NCBI GenBank assembly: GCA_016934955.1
Contig: JAFGRY010000027.1
Location: 62,001 to 126,000, forward strand
From: a bacterium
Lineage (GTDB): Bacteria > Zhuqueibacterota > QNDG01 > JAGLOF01
DNA: 64,000 bases
Direction: 5' to 3'
The translations under genes were made by a program, and so were the position numbers. The notes under the pieces are model-generated. The model did not search any database and was not told the DNA's origin. It saw only the letters and a program-made list of their open reading frames with translations. This document shows, piece by piece, positions 53,032 to 61,754 of the stretch (the stretch's first letter is position 1; each line of letters starts with the position of its first letter).

Positions 53032-54162
53032 ATGAGTCGGAAAACAGTACTGGTCAGCGGCTGTTTCGATCTGCTGCATGCGGGCCATATCGCCTTTCTG
53101 AAAGAGGCCGCGTCATACGGTGCCGTGCATGTCGCTGTCGGCAGCGACAACAATGTCCTGCAGTTAAAGGGACGAAAGCCGCTCTACACGCAGGCTGAAC
53201 GGATATACATGGTTCAGGCTGTCCGGTATGTTCAGGAAGCGTTCCCGTCCGCCGGTTCGGGAGTGCTCGATTTTGGACCCGATCTGATGCGTCTGCGCCC
53301 TGATATGTTCATCGTCAATGAGGACGGTCACAGCCGGGCCAAAGAAGAACTCTGCCGCGAGCAGGGCGTGGAGTATCTCGTGCTGAAGCGGACTCCCGCG
53401 GAAGGCCTGCCGGCGCGATCAAGCACGGACACGAAAAGCAGGATGCGGTTCCCTTACCGTCTTTGTCTTGCCGGCGGCTGGATAGATCAGCCCTGGGTTT
53501 CCGGGATTCATTCGGGGTCGGTGGTAGTGGCCCGAATCCGGCCCGACATCGATTTCAACGACCGCTCCGGCATGGCTTCCAGTTCCCGGAACATCGCGGT
53601 TGAACTGTGGGGCGACCGGCTTCCGGACGGTGATCCGGAACGAAACGCCCGGCTGCTGTTCGGCGCGGAAAATCCTCCGGATGCCGATTATGTGTCGGGA
53701 TCGCAGGACCATCTCGGCCTGCTGCTGCCGGGAATCAACCGGCTTTTTTACACCGGGGATTACTGGCCGGAGACAATTGAATCGACCGTCGATCCCGATA
53801 TGTGCGCCTGGCTCTCCAGTGTGATCCAGCTCGTTCCCCTCGTACCCCGCCCGGAGGGCTATGATCCGCTGATCAAACGAAATCTCGATCCCGCGATCGT
53901 GCGTATCCTGGGAGAGGCGGGTGACCGGTGCTGGCAGAGCATCCTGAAAAAAGATGTCGGCGGTCTCGGACAGTCCATGACAGATACATTCAGGATGTGG
54001 CGGGAGATGCTGCCCCACACTGTCCCCGACTGGGCCTGGGCGGAAGTGAAACGGTATGACCGCTATCCCGGGGCGATTACATCGGGCAGCGGGGGCGGGT
54101 ATATCATGGTCGCATCCGAAGAGGACATCGAGGACGCCTTCCGCGTCCGCATCAGCTGCTGA
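53032..54162 (+). CDS. cytidylyltransferase-fold domain fused to a GHMP-kinase-like domain
   Basis: A 376-residue cytoplasmic protein. Residues about 1-135 are a nucleotidyltransferase of the cytidylyltransferase (RfaE/TagD) type, with the HxGH site (His16-Ala-Gly-His19 in GCFDLLHAGHIAFLKEA) and SSTDTKSR in the position of the second conserved motif. Residues about 140-376 resemble a GHMP kinase: RLCLAGGWIDQP as the substrate strand, RSGMASSSRN in place of the PxGxGLGSSA phosphate loop, and GSGGGYIMV as the C-terminal Gly-rich motif. It could make an activated sugar by kinase plus nucleotidyl transfer, like the two halves of bacterial fucokinase/GDP-fucose synthase. The weak phosphate loop leaves kinase activity open. 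It begins a block with a mutarotase and an alpha-L-fucosidase. Confidence 0.8.
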   Translation: MSRKTVLVSGCFDLLHAGHIAFLKEAASYGAVHVAVGSDNNVLQLKGRKPLYTQAERIYMVQAVRYVQEAFPSAGSGVLDFGPDLMRLRPDMFIVNEDGHSRAKEELCREQGVEYLVLKRTPAEGLPARSSTDTKSRMRFPYRLCLAGGWIDQPWVSGIHSGSVVVARIRPDIDFNDRSGMASSSRNIAVELWGDRLPDGDPERNARLLFGAENPPDADYVSGSQDHLGLLLPGINRLFYTGDYWPETIESTVDPDMCAWLSSVIQLVPLVPRPEGYDPLIKRNLDPAIVRILGEAGDRCWQSILKKDVGGLGQSMTDTFRMWREMLPHTVPDWAWAEVKRYDRYPGAITSGSGGGYIMVASEEDIEDAFRVRISC

Positions 54163-54172
54163 AGGAGGAGTC

Positions 54173-54571
54173 ATGGCGCGATACAAACGATACTGCAAAA
54201 CCCTGGAGCTGGAGCCGGATCCGGAAAAAATCGCCGGGTACAAGCGGCTCCATGCCCGGGGGAACACCTGGCCGGAGATCACCGCGGGCATGAAGGCGGT
54301 AGGGATCGTCGACATGGAGATCTACATCGCCGGAACGACGCTTTTTATGATCATGGACACCATTGCCGATTTTAATCACGATGAGGCGATGAGCCGCCTG
54401 GCGGGAATGGAGCGGCAGAGTGAATGGGAAAAAACAGTATCTGTGTTCCAGAAAACATCCCCTGACGCGTCGGCGAAGGATAAGTGGCGGCTGCTGGAGC
54501 GGATATACAAGCTCGATGAGCAGCGGGATGAGAGGGCTGAAAATGGATACCTGGAGGATCGACCGGCCTAG
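54173..54571 (+). CDS. L-rhamnose/L-fucose mutarotase (RhaM/DUF718 family)
   Basis: A 132-residue cytoplasmic enzyme of the rhamnose mutarotase family, which interconverts alpha and beta anomers of L-rhamnose or L-fucose. The substrate-site segment HARGNTWPEI is typical, preceded by KIAGYKRL, and DMEIYIAGTTLFMIMDT forms the dimer strand. The C-terminal 30 residues (LERIYKLDEQRDERAENG) are usual for longer members. A strong GGAGGAG ribosome site lies 10 bp after the fusion gene's stop. It probably serves the deoxysugar released by the GH29 enzyme encoded next. Confidence 0.92.
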   Translation: MARYKRYCKTLELEPDPEKIAGYKRLHARGNTWPEITAGMKAVGIVDMEIYIAGTTLFMIMDTIADFNHDEAMSRLAGMERQSEWEKTVSVFQKTSPDASAKDKWRLLERIYKLDEQRDERAENGYLEDRPA

Positions 54572-54628
54572 CCCCCGGGGCAGGCCCGCGAGATGGTGCG
54601 GGACATACATACCCGGTACGGAGGACAA

Positions 54629-56059
54629 ATGAAACGGATCATCAGTCTTGTGATAACTGCTGTCTACCTGTGTGCCGCCTCGCTTCCATCGGCCGCACAG
54701 ACCTACATGCCTGCCTGGGAATCCCTGGACAGCCGGCCGGTCCCCGCCTGGTTCCAGGATGCGAAGTTCGGCATTTTCATTCACTGGGGCGTGTACTCGG
54801 TGCCGGCATGGCGCCCGGTTGCCTCCGCCCGCTACGCATCCTATGCCGAGTGGTACTACGCCCGGGTTATGGGAGACACGGTTCACGGCGGCGCCCTGTT
54901 CCACAAGGAGAATTACGGTGAATCCTTCGAGTATCGGGACTTTGCGTCACTGTTCAGGGCGGAGCTCTTCGATCCCGGGTTCTGGGCGGAACTGTTCGCG
55001 AAGGCGGGTGCGAAATACGTCGTGCTCACCAGCAAGCATCATGACGGGTTCTGTCTCTGGCCGACAGAGAGTCCGTTCAAGAAAGGATGGAACGCGGGCG
55101 ACACCGGCCCGCGCCGTGACCTGGTTGGAGACCTGGCCGCGGCGGTGCGGGCAAAGGGGCTGCGCATGGGGCTCTACTACTCCCTGCCGGAGTGGGAGAG
55201 CACTCCCACGTCCCGGACCCCGTCCGGCTGGTTCATCGATCCCGCCATGGTGGAAAAATACCGGATCCCCCGGGAACGATATGTCGAAGAACATGTGATC
55301 CCGCAGCTGAAAGAGCTGGTTACGCGATATCAGCCGGCGGTTATCTTTTCCGACGGCGGTGAATGGGATTTCGATGAACAGTACTGGCGGACAAAAGAGT
55401 TTCTGGCCTGGCTCTACAATGATGCGCCCAACCGCGATGAAGTGGTGGTCAATGACCGCTGGGCCAAAGGCATTCCCATGCACCATGGTGATTATTACTC
55501 AAGCGAATACAAAGATGCCGGAGGCGTCGGCGATGAACATCCCTGGGAAGAGAGCCGGGGCATCGGCGGGTCATACGGATTCAACCGGGCCGAACGTCTT
55601 GACGATTACAGCACCTCTGAAGAGCTGATCCACGAACTCATCGATATTGTGAGCAGAGGCGGCAACCTGCTCCTGAACGTGGGGCCGACAGCCGACGGCA
55701 GGATTCCGGTAATCATGCAGGAGCGGCTGCGGGATATCGGCGACTGGCTGAAGGTGAACGGCGAGGCGATCTATGCCACCCGCTCCTGTCCGGGATTGGC
55801 CGCCGGAGAACCTGACCGCTGGTATACTCGAAAGGGCAGCGATCTGTACGTTATCTGCGGCCGCTGGCCCGAAGGAGAGGTAGCGGTGCCCGGTCTGCGG
55901 CTTCGCGGGACAGGATCGGTTACGCTGCTCGGCAGCGACAAGCGCCCCGCATGGCGCGCAGCCGCCGACGGGCTCTATATTACGCCGCCGCCCCTGTCCC
56001 CGGCGGAGGCGCCGTGCGCCCATGCGTTCGTGTTCAAATTAGCCGATGCCTGGAAATGA
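54629..56059 (+). CDS. secreted GH29 alpha-L-fucosidase
   Basis: A 476-residue exported glycosidase. ATG 54629 follows ACGGAGGAC, and the signal peptide ends LPSAAQ. The GH29 barrel shows PAWFQDAKFGIFIHWGVYSV at the start, LTSKHHDGFCLWPT, and the nucleophile Asp region AVIFSDGGEWDFD. LINIVSRGGNLLLNVGPT-like segments (IDIVSRGGNLLLNVGP) mark the barrel end. A C-terminal beta-sandwich follows. It removes L-fucose (alpha linkages) from glycans. It is closely linked to the mutarotase, 57 bp upstream. Confidence 0.94.
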   Translation: MKRIISLVITAVYLCAASLPSAAQTYMPAWESLDSRPVPAWFQDAKFGIFIHWGVYSVPAWRPVASARYASYAEWYYARVMGDTVHGGALFHKENYGESFEYRDFASLFRAELFDPGFWAELFAKAGAKYVVLTSKHHDGFCLWPTESPFKKGWNAGDTGPRRDLVGDLAAAVRAKGLRMGLYYSLPEWESTPTSRTPSGWFIDPAMVEKYRIPRERYVEEHVIPQLKELVTRYQPAVIFSDGGEWDFDEQYWRTKEFLAWLYNDAPNRDEVVVNDRWAKGIPMHHGDYYSSEYKDAGGVGDEHPWEESRGIGGSYGFNRAERLDDYSTSEELIHELIDIVSRGGNLLLNVGPTADGRIPVIMQERLRDIGDWLKVNGEAIYATRSCPGLAAGEPDRWYTRKGSDLYVICGRWPEGEVAVPGLRLRGTGSVTLLGSDKRPAWRAAADGLYITPPPLSPAEAPCAHAFVFKLADAWK

Positions 56060-56210
56060 CCGCAGCCAAAACGAACTCCGGGCGAATCGGATAATCCCAT
56101 TGACAATGATTACCGGAATGTCTACTTTGGCATAGATCCTGGAATGCAGAACAATCGGTTACCCTGACCCGGATCCTGTAATCACACGATGCAACATGCA
56201 GGAGGATACC

Positions 56211-56654
56211 ATGAAACAAACCCTCCCCCTGTTACTGGGGCTGTTCCTTTGCTGCGGTTCACCCGAATTCAGCGAAACACCGCTGTCGTTCGCGCTGTGT
56301 CCGGCCGTGTCGGAACCGCTGGCCGGATACCGGGAGATGCCCGTGTACGGGGCGCGGGAATCTCTTTTCTGCCGGGACAGCGTGCTGCTGGACAACCGCG
56401 CGGTCGCATCCGCGTCCTCCGAGCAGGTTCAGGGAAAACCGGCGGTCCGCGTGTATCTCACTCCGGAAGGGCGGGAACTGTTCGCCCGCATTACTGAGGA
56501 GTACACCGGGAAAAGGCTGGGCATGATTGTTGACGGCACGCTGCTCAGCGCCCCCCTTGTCCGGGCGACGATCAGCGAGGGACAGCTGCTGATCATGGGA
56601 GCGGTAACCGCAGCCGAGGCGGAACGGATAGCACGCGGTATCGCGGGCGGGTGA
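56211..56654 (+). CDS. orphan lipoprotein with a SecDF P1-head-like domain
   Basis: A 147-residue exported lipoprotein. It has a GGAGG ribosome site before ATG 56211 and a lipobox-type signal (LPLLLGLFLCCGSPEF). Residues about 80-147 (VRVYLTPEGRELFARITEEY, then GKRLGMIVDGTLLSAPLVRA) match the SecDF P1 head subdomain, usually found in SecD. GQLLIMGAVTAAEAERIA corresponds to its end. The membrane parts of SecD are absent. Related free-standing domains occur as putative periplasmic chaperone-like or regulatory proteins, but this is not a known secretion component. It lies between GH29 and asparaginase genes in the same direction. The function is unknown. Confidence 0.75.
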   Translation: MKQTLPLLLGLFLCCGSPEFSETPLSFALCPAVSEPLAGYREMPVYGARESLFCRDSVLLDNRAVASASSEQVQGKPAVRVYLTPEGRELFARITEEYTGKRLGMIVDGTLLSAPLVRATISEGQLLIMGAVTAAEAERIARGIAGG

Positions 56655-56729
56655 TCCCGACTTCCGGTTCGGCGCGGCCCCTTCAATCCGTTTGTCTGTC
56701 GAACATCCAATCGCTAACCGTGGAAACCG

Positions 56730-57761
56730 ATGGTGTCGATTCCGCTTGTTGAAGTGACAAGAGGCGCTCTGGTCGAGTGCCTGCACCGCGGCAATATCGC
56801 CGTCACTGACAGTAACGGGGTGCTGCTGGCAGCAGCGGGCGACCCTCAGGCCGTAACCTACATGCGGTCTGCCGCCAAACCGATCCAGGCGCTGAATGTT
56901 ATCACCAGCGGTGCGGCCGCGCGGTATCATCTTACCGATGCTGAACTCGCGGTAATCTGCTCCTCCCATTACGCCGAGCCCCACCATCTCAAAGCCGTCC
57001 GGGATATCCTGAGAAAAATCGGGCTCACCGCCGATCACATTCTCGGGGGCACGGTTACGTCTCTCAATCCTGCGTATGCGCTGAAGCTGGCGGCTTCCCG
57101 GACGGTTCTCAGCCCCATCTACAGCGATTGCTCCGGCAAGCATGCCGGCATGCTCGCGGTATGCGTTCATAAGGGCTGGCCGGTTGAGACGTACCTGGAT
57201 CATGACCACCCCTGTCAGCAGGAGATTCTGCGCCTTATCGCCGCGGTATGCCGGGTGCGGGAAGCGGATATCATCGTCGGGATCGACGGCTGTTCCGCGC
57301 CGGTGCACGCCCTGCCGCTCACCGCGATGGCAAGGGGATTCGCCGCGATGGCGTCCCCTGGCCCTCTGCCGGATGATCTGCGGCGGCCCGCGGAACGTAT
57401 CTTCGCGGCGATGAACGCGCATCCGGAGATGATCGCCGGCAGCGGCGGCTTCTGCAGTGACCTGATACGTGCCACCGGGGGACGGCTCATCGGCAAGATC
57501 GGCGCTGAAGGGGTCTATTGCGTGGGTCTCAGGCAGGAGGGAACGGGAATCGCGGTCAAGGTGGAATCCGGAAGCATGGCCGTGCTTCCGCCGGTGGTGA
57601 TCGGCGCCCTCGAACAGCTCGGCTTTCTGTCCCCGGGAGAGCTGCGGGAACTTGAGCGATACCGGATCATGCCGAACCTCAACGACCGGAAGCGGCCCGT
57701 GGGCAGTGTCAGGCCAGTTTTCACTCTCCAGACTGATGTTGGCGCCAGCAGGTGGACCTGA
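56730..57761 (+). CDS. L-asparaginase, Rhizobium etli type (AsnA-II, thermolabile)
   Basis: A 343-residue cytoplasmic amidohydrolase of the asparaginase-II class first described in Rhizobium. The Ser-Lys tandem and zinc ligands of that enzyme are all present: Ser47-x2-Lys50 in MRSAAKPIQ, Ser in ICSSHYAEP, Cys134 and Lys137 in DCSGKHAGML, and Cys188 in GIDGCSAPV. GRLIGKIGAEGVYCVGL holds the last conserved Lys. It releases ammonia from L-asparagine. It is unrelated to the EcAII and EcAI families. Its place inside a glycan cluster is unusual, and the start (ATG 56730 or GTG 56733) lacks a strong ribosome site. Confidence 0.9.
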   Translation: MVSIPLVEVTRGALVECLHRGNIAVTDSNGVLLAAAGDPQAVTYMRSAAKPIQALNVITSGAAARYHLTDAELAVICSSHYAEPHHLKAVRDILRKIGLTADHILGGTVTSLNPAYALKLAASRTVLSPIYSDCSGKHAGMLAVCVHKGWPVETYLDHDHPCQQEILRLIAAVCRVREADIIVGIDGCSAPVHALPLTAMARGFAAMASPGPLPDDLRRPAERIFAAMNAHPEMIAGSGGFCSDLIRATGGRLIGKIGAEGVYCVGLRQEGTGIAVKVESGSMAVLPPVVIGALEQLGFLSPGELRELERYRIMPNLNDRKRPVGSVRPVFTLQTDVGASRWT

Positions 57762-57795
57762 TGATAAAAGCACATTATTGACGGGAGGATAGACC

Positions 57796-58974
57796 ATGAA
57801 AAAGATGCTCGTTACGTTGTTTCTCTTCGCTCTTTACACCGGCCTGCAGGCGCAGTCCGGCACGGGAGCGCTGGGCGGCCTCGCGGCTCTTCGTGATTAT
57901 GAATCAAAGCGTATTTCAAGTTTCGACACTACCGGCGGGAACGCGGACCGGTTCGTGATTCCGGCGGGGGAGACCATTACCATAGCCGAGATACCCGGCG
58001 CAGGCATCATTCGCCATATCTGGGTGACTATCTCCTGCGCCGATCCCATGATCCGCCGGAATGCGGTCCTTCGCATGTACTGGGACGGGGAAACGGATCC
58101 CAGCGTCGAATCGCCCATCGGTGATTTTTTCGGCAACGGCTGGGGCGAAAAATATAATTTCATCACTCTTCCCCTGGCGGTTGCGCCCAAAGAGGGCAAC
58201 GCGCTCAACTGTTATTTCCCGATGCCCTTCGCGGAGGGCGCGAGAATCACCGTGGAAAATCAGTCGAATGAACAGATAGGCGCCTTCTACTTTTACATCG
58301 ATTATGAAGCGCATAAGAAGATCCCCCGTGATACGGGACGGTTCCATGCCTGGTGGAACCGGGAGCTGACCGAGCCGCTGGAAACGGAGGAGAACGAATG
58401 GTCCATCTTCGGAGCCCAGAAGAAGAACCGTGACGGTGCGGGCAACTATCTTTTTGCGGATATCCAGGGGCGGGGTCATTTTGTCGGTGTTAACTATTAC
58501 GTCGATTCTCCCGGGCCCGTCTGGTACGGTGAAGGTGATGACATGTTCTTCATCGACGGCGAAGCCTGGCCGTCATCGCTGCACGGCACGGGAACGGAAG
58601 ATTTTTTCAATTCATCCTGGTGCCCCAAGGAGCCCTACCTGCATCCCTATTTCGGGTACGGACGGGTCAATGAAAATATCGGGTGGCTGGGGAGGACCCA
58701 CTGTTACCGGTTCTTCATCGAATCGCCGGTGGCGTTCAGGAAGTCTCTGCGTGCGACCATAGAGCACGGCCACAACAACTGCCTGACCCTGGATCTGTCC
58801 ACCGTTGCCTACTGGTACCAGGCGGAACCGCATAAGCCCTTCCCCAAGATGCTGCCGAAAGAGAAACGTCAGAACATGCCGGGAATCGGGCCGGTGGAAA
58901 TACACCGCTGGCGTGACGCATGGAGAAAAGCGATGGACGGCGGGACGCTCTGGGGGCATGAGAGAAACGAATAG
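57796..58974 (+). CDS. secreted GH172-type (DUF2961) glycoside hydrolase
   Basis: A 392-residue exported enzyme with signal peptide ending YTGLQAQ. The two jelly-roll domains of DUF2961/GH172 are visible (RFVIPAGETITIAEIPGAG, then the central DGEAWPSSLHGTGTEDFFNS). The latter holds the catalytic-site Glu of the family. A second conserved acid is in RATIEHGHNN. GH172 enzymes cleave alpha-D-fructofuranosides or D/L-arabinofuranosides. With GH43 and GH127 this favours furanoside breakdown. Its 3' end overlaps the ABC ATPase gene by 17 bp, so it is translationally coupled to a sugar importer. GGGAGG precedes the ATG. Confidence 0.92.
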   Translation: MKKMLVTLFLFALYTGLQAQSGTGALGGLAALRDYESKRISSFDTTGGNADRFVIPAGETITIAEIPGAGIIRHIWVTISCADPMIRRNAVLRMYWDGETDPSVESPIGDFFGNGWGEKYNFITLPLAVAPKEGNALNCYFPMPFAEGARITVENQSNEQIGAFYFYIDYEAHKKIPRDTGRFHAWWNRELTEPLETEENEWSIFGAQKKNRDGAGNYLFADIQGRGHFVGVNYYVDSPGPVWYGEGDDMFFIDGEAWPSSLHGTGTEDFFNSSWCPKEPYLHPYFGYGRVNENIGWLGRTHCYRFFIESPVAFRKSLRATIEHGHNNCLTLDLSTVAYWYQAEPHKPFPKMLPKEKRQNMPGIGPVEIHRWRDAWRKAMDGGTLWGHERNE

Positions 58975-60496
58975 AGGAAAAAACAACACCCTGCCAGCGG
59001 CTGTCTCGCTGAGGAGGATTCACAAGTCGTTTTCCGGGGTGGAGGTGCTGCACGGGATCGACCTTGACATCCATTACGGCAGAGTGACGGCGCTCATGGG
59101 TGAAAACGGTGCGGGTAAATCCACTCTTATGAACGTCCTCTCAGGCGTCCATACGGACTGGACCGGCTCCCTGCTTATAAACGGCGAAGGGTGCCGGTTT
59201 GGCTCACCGGCGGACGCGGAAGCAGCGGGGATCGCCATGATCCATCAGGAGCTCAATCTCGTCCCGGGACTGAGCGTGGCCGGGAACCTCTTTCTCGGAC
59301 GGGAACCGGCGGGACGTTTTGGGCGGATCGACTTTACGGCCATGCACCGGAAGGCCCGGGATATCATGGATCAGCTGCGGTTCGAGCCGCCCGTGACGGC
59401 GGCAGTGGAGTCACTGCCGGTGGGGCAGCGGCAGCTGGTCGAGATCGGCAAAGCCCTGGCTTCCGAGGCGCAGGTGATATTGATGGATGAACCGACGTCG
59501 GCGCACTCGGAACGGGAAATCGACACCCTCTTTACCGTTGTCCGGCAGCTCAGGGCGCGGGGCGTCGCTGTTGTCTATGTTTCTCACCGGCTGGAAGAGA
59601 TTTATCGTATCGCCGACACCATTGCCGTGCTTCGTGACGGACGGCTTGTTCATATCGCGGAAACCGGTTCATTGACGCGTGCGGACCTGGTGCAGCAGAT
59701 GATCGGGCGTCCTGAAGAGCGGTTCTATGAACACGAGGATGCCAGGGGTGACGAGATCGTATTACGGGTGAGCGGGCTCTCCTGCAGGCATCCTGATGTT
59801 GAGAGCAGGACACTGATCCGCGATATCAGTTTTGATGTGCGCAGGGGGGAAATACTGGGGATCGCCGGACTGCTGGGCTCAGGGAGGACCGTGCTGCTCG
59901 AAAGCCTTTTCGGAGCCGCGCCCGGGTTCCTGTCCGGCAGGGTGGAGCTGGAGGGTGAGCTCCTTGAGATCGGCGAACCCTCTTTCCTCATGTCCAAAGG
60001 CATGGCGCTCCTTACCGAGGACCGGCAGAGGACAGGGCTGATCCCGGGACTCTCGGTACGGGAAAATTATATTCTGGCGGCACTGCTGATGACACCTTCA
60101 TGGGCGCCCCTTACTACCGGTGACGAGGAGGATAGGCTTGCAGCGGCAGCCGAAGACCTCAGCATCAGTATGGCTGATCCGGGGCAGCCCATTGTTACGC
60201 TTTCGGGAGGAAATCAGCAGAAAGTGCTGCTGGCAAAGTGGCTTGCCATCGGTCCCCGGCTGCTCCTCCTGGACGAGCCCACAAGGGGTATCGATGTAGG
60301 GGCCAGGCATGATATCTATCTTCTGCTCTCCCGGCTCAGGCGGCAGGGCGTCAGCATTATCATGACATCGTCGGAACTTGACGAACTGATCGCTGTCTGT
60401 GACCGTATCCTGGTGCTCAGGGACGGAAGGACCGCCGGTGTCTACGTGCGGACTGAATGTACCAGAGACGGTATTCTCAAGGCAGCATCAGGTTGA
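58958..60496 (+). CDS. sugar ABC transporter ATP-binding protein (RbsA/MglA type, two ATPase domains)
   Basis: A 512-residue cytoplasmic ATPase with two fused nucleotide-binding domains. The first shows Walker A GENGAGKST, signature LPVGQRQLVEIGKAL and Walker B VILMDEPTSAHS. The second has a degenerate Walker A (GLLGSGRTVLLE), signature LSGGNQQKVLLAKW and Walker B LLLLDEPTRGID. This asymmetry is normal in the ribose/galactose class. It drives import of a monosaccharide with the permease encoded at 60507 and the binding protein at 61754. The start at 58958 lies inside the GH172 gene (17-bp overlap), tying hydrolysis and uptake. Confidence 0.95.
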   Translation: MRETNRGKNNTLPAAVSLRRIHKSFSGVEVLHGIDLDIHYGRVTALMGENGAGKSTLMNVLSGVHTDWTGSLLINGEGCRFGSPADAEAAGIAMIHQELNLVPGLSVAGNLFLGREPAGRFGRIDFTAMHRKARDIMDQLRFEPPVTAAVESLPVGQRQLVEIGKALASEAQVILMDEPTSAHSEREIDTLFTVVRQLRARGVAVVYVSHRLEEIYRIADTIAVLRDGRLVHIAETGSLTRADLVQQMIGRPEERFYEHEDARGDEIVLRVSGLSCRHPDVESRTLIRDISFDVRRGEILGIAGLLGSGRTVLLESLFGAAPGFLSGRVELEGELLEIGEPSFLMSKGMALLTEDRQRTGLIPGLSVRENYILAALLMTPSWAPLTTGDEEDRLAAAAEDLSISMADPGQPIVTLSGGNQQKVLLAKWLAIGPRLLLLDEPTRGIDVGARHDIYLLLSRLRRQGVSIIMTSSELDELIAVCDRILVLRDGRTAGVYVRTECTRDGILKAASG

Positions 60497-60506
60497 GGAA
60501 TTGAAT

Positions 60507-61754
60507 GTGAATGACACTGCACCCACTCCGCCGCCGCGGCGGACAGGATCATCCCGCCGTATGAACGTCGCGCCGTTCATGGGGCTGCTGGCCATTTTCG
60601 CCGCCGGCGCCGCGCTCAACGGCGCCATGTTTCTCAGTCTCTATAACCAGTTGAATGTTCTGGGCAGGAACGCGATTATCGCGCTGCCGGCGGTCGGGAT
60701 GACGCTGGTGATTCTTGCCGGAGGGATCGACCTTTCGGTGGGAAGCATGGTGTCCCTGGGATCCGTAGTGACCGCCATGCTGCTCATGGGGCGGGGATTA
60801 AACGGGGCGCATCTGTTCGCGGTGCCGCTGCTGGCGGTGACGGCCGGTCTCGCCGTGATGAAAATTATCACAGCGGTAGCGGTAAGGCCGATCCCCCCGC
60901 AACGGCGCCTTCCGCTTATGTGCGCGGGGATGGCCGCGGGAGCGGCAGCTGCCGTGGTGCCGGTGCTGCCGATGATCGGGAGCGGATTTTCCGTAGTGGC
61001 CGTTCTGATATGTGTCCCCGTTGCGGGGCTGATGCTGGGAGCGCTCAGCGGCTGGGTTATCGCGACACAGCGTATACAGCCGTTTGTTGTCACGCTGGCC
61101 ATGATGAGCGCGGCGGTTGGTATAGCAAAAACGGTAGCCGGGTCGGGAGGCCGGATTCATCCGATATACTATGATGCGGCGGGAGCCTCCGGGGCCGCGG
61201 CGCCCGCGGGCTTCGCCTGGCTCAACAGCAAGATCGCCGTCCTGGGAACGGAGCTGATTCCGGTGAGCGCACTTTTTTTCCTTGCGGCTGTCCTGGCCGT
61301 GCATGTCCTCCTCACCCGGTTCAGGTTCGGCCGGTATATATACGCCATCGGAGGGAACGAAGAGGCGGCCAGACTTTCGGGCGTGAACGTGAAGAGGATA
61401 AAAATTACCGTTTACGCATTTTCGGGGTGGATTTCAGCGCTCGCCGGGGTGCTCTACTGCTCAGCCTACGCCCAGGGGAAGCCTGATGCGGGGGCAACCT
61501 GGGAGCTTGACGCGATCGCCGCGGTGGTTATCGGGGGCACCAGTCTCAACGGAGGCAGGGGGTCGGTGAAAAGTACGCTGATCGGTGTCCTCATACTTGG
61601 GTACCTGGGGAATATTCTCAACCTGCAGGAGGTGCCCGGAGAAGTTCAGGACATCCTCAAGGGTGTGATCATCCTGGCGGCGGTCCTGCTGCAGAAGGGG
61701 GGGCTGCTGAAAGGTTTCAAGAAACTGCAATTGCGGCGGAAAGGAGCACAATAA
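60507..61754 (+). CDS. sugar ABC transporter permease (RbsC type)
   Basis: A 415-residue inner-membrane permease of the BPD_transp_2 family. About ten hydrophobic segments are seen, with the conserved AVGMTLVILAGGIDLSVGSM and the ATPase-contact loop GGNEEAARLSGVNVKRIKI. The end IAAVVIGGTSLNGGRGSV is also typical. The GTG at 60507, eight bases after GAGG, is the most likely start; ATG 60561 is the alternative. It is longer than RbsC (321), with an extra segment of about 70 residues near residues 110-180. It starts 10 bp after the ATPase stop. Confidence 0.93.
   Translation: MNDTAPTPPPRRTGSSRRMNVAPFMGLLAIFAAGAALNGAMFLSLYNQLNVLGRNAIIALPAVGMTLVILAGGIDLSVGSMVSLGSVVTAMLLMGRGLNGAHLFAVPLLAVTAGLAVMKIITAVAVRPIPPQRRLPLMCAGMAAGAAAAVVPVLPMIGSGFSVVAVLICVPVAGLMLGALSGWVIATQRIQPFVVTLAMMSAAVGIAKTVAGSGGRIHPIYYDAAGASGAAAPAGFAWLNSKIAVLGTELIPVSALFFLAAVLAVHVLLTRFRFGRYIYAIGGNEEAARLSGVNVKRIKITVYAFSGWISALAGVLYCSAYAQGKPDAGATWELDAIAAVVIGGTSLNGGRGSVKSTLIGVLILGYLGNILNLQEVPGEVQDILKGVIILAAVLLQKGGLLKGFKKLQLRRKGAQ

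Noticed and set aside
56259-57797. Minus-strand open frame of 512 codons
   Set aside because: It is antisense to the SecD-head lipoprotein and asparaginase genes, both with complete motifs on the plus strand.
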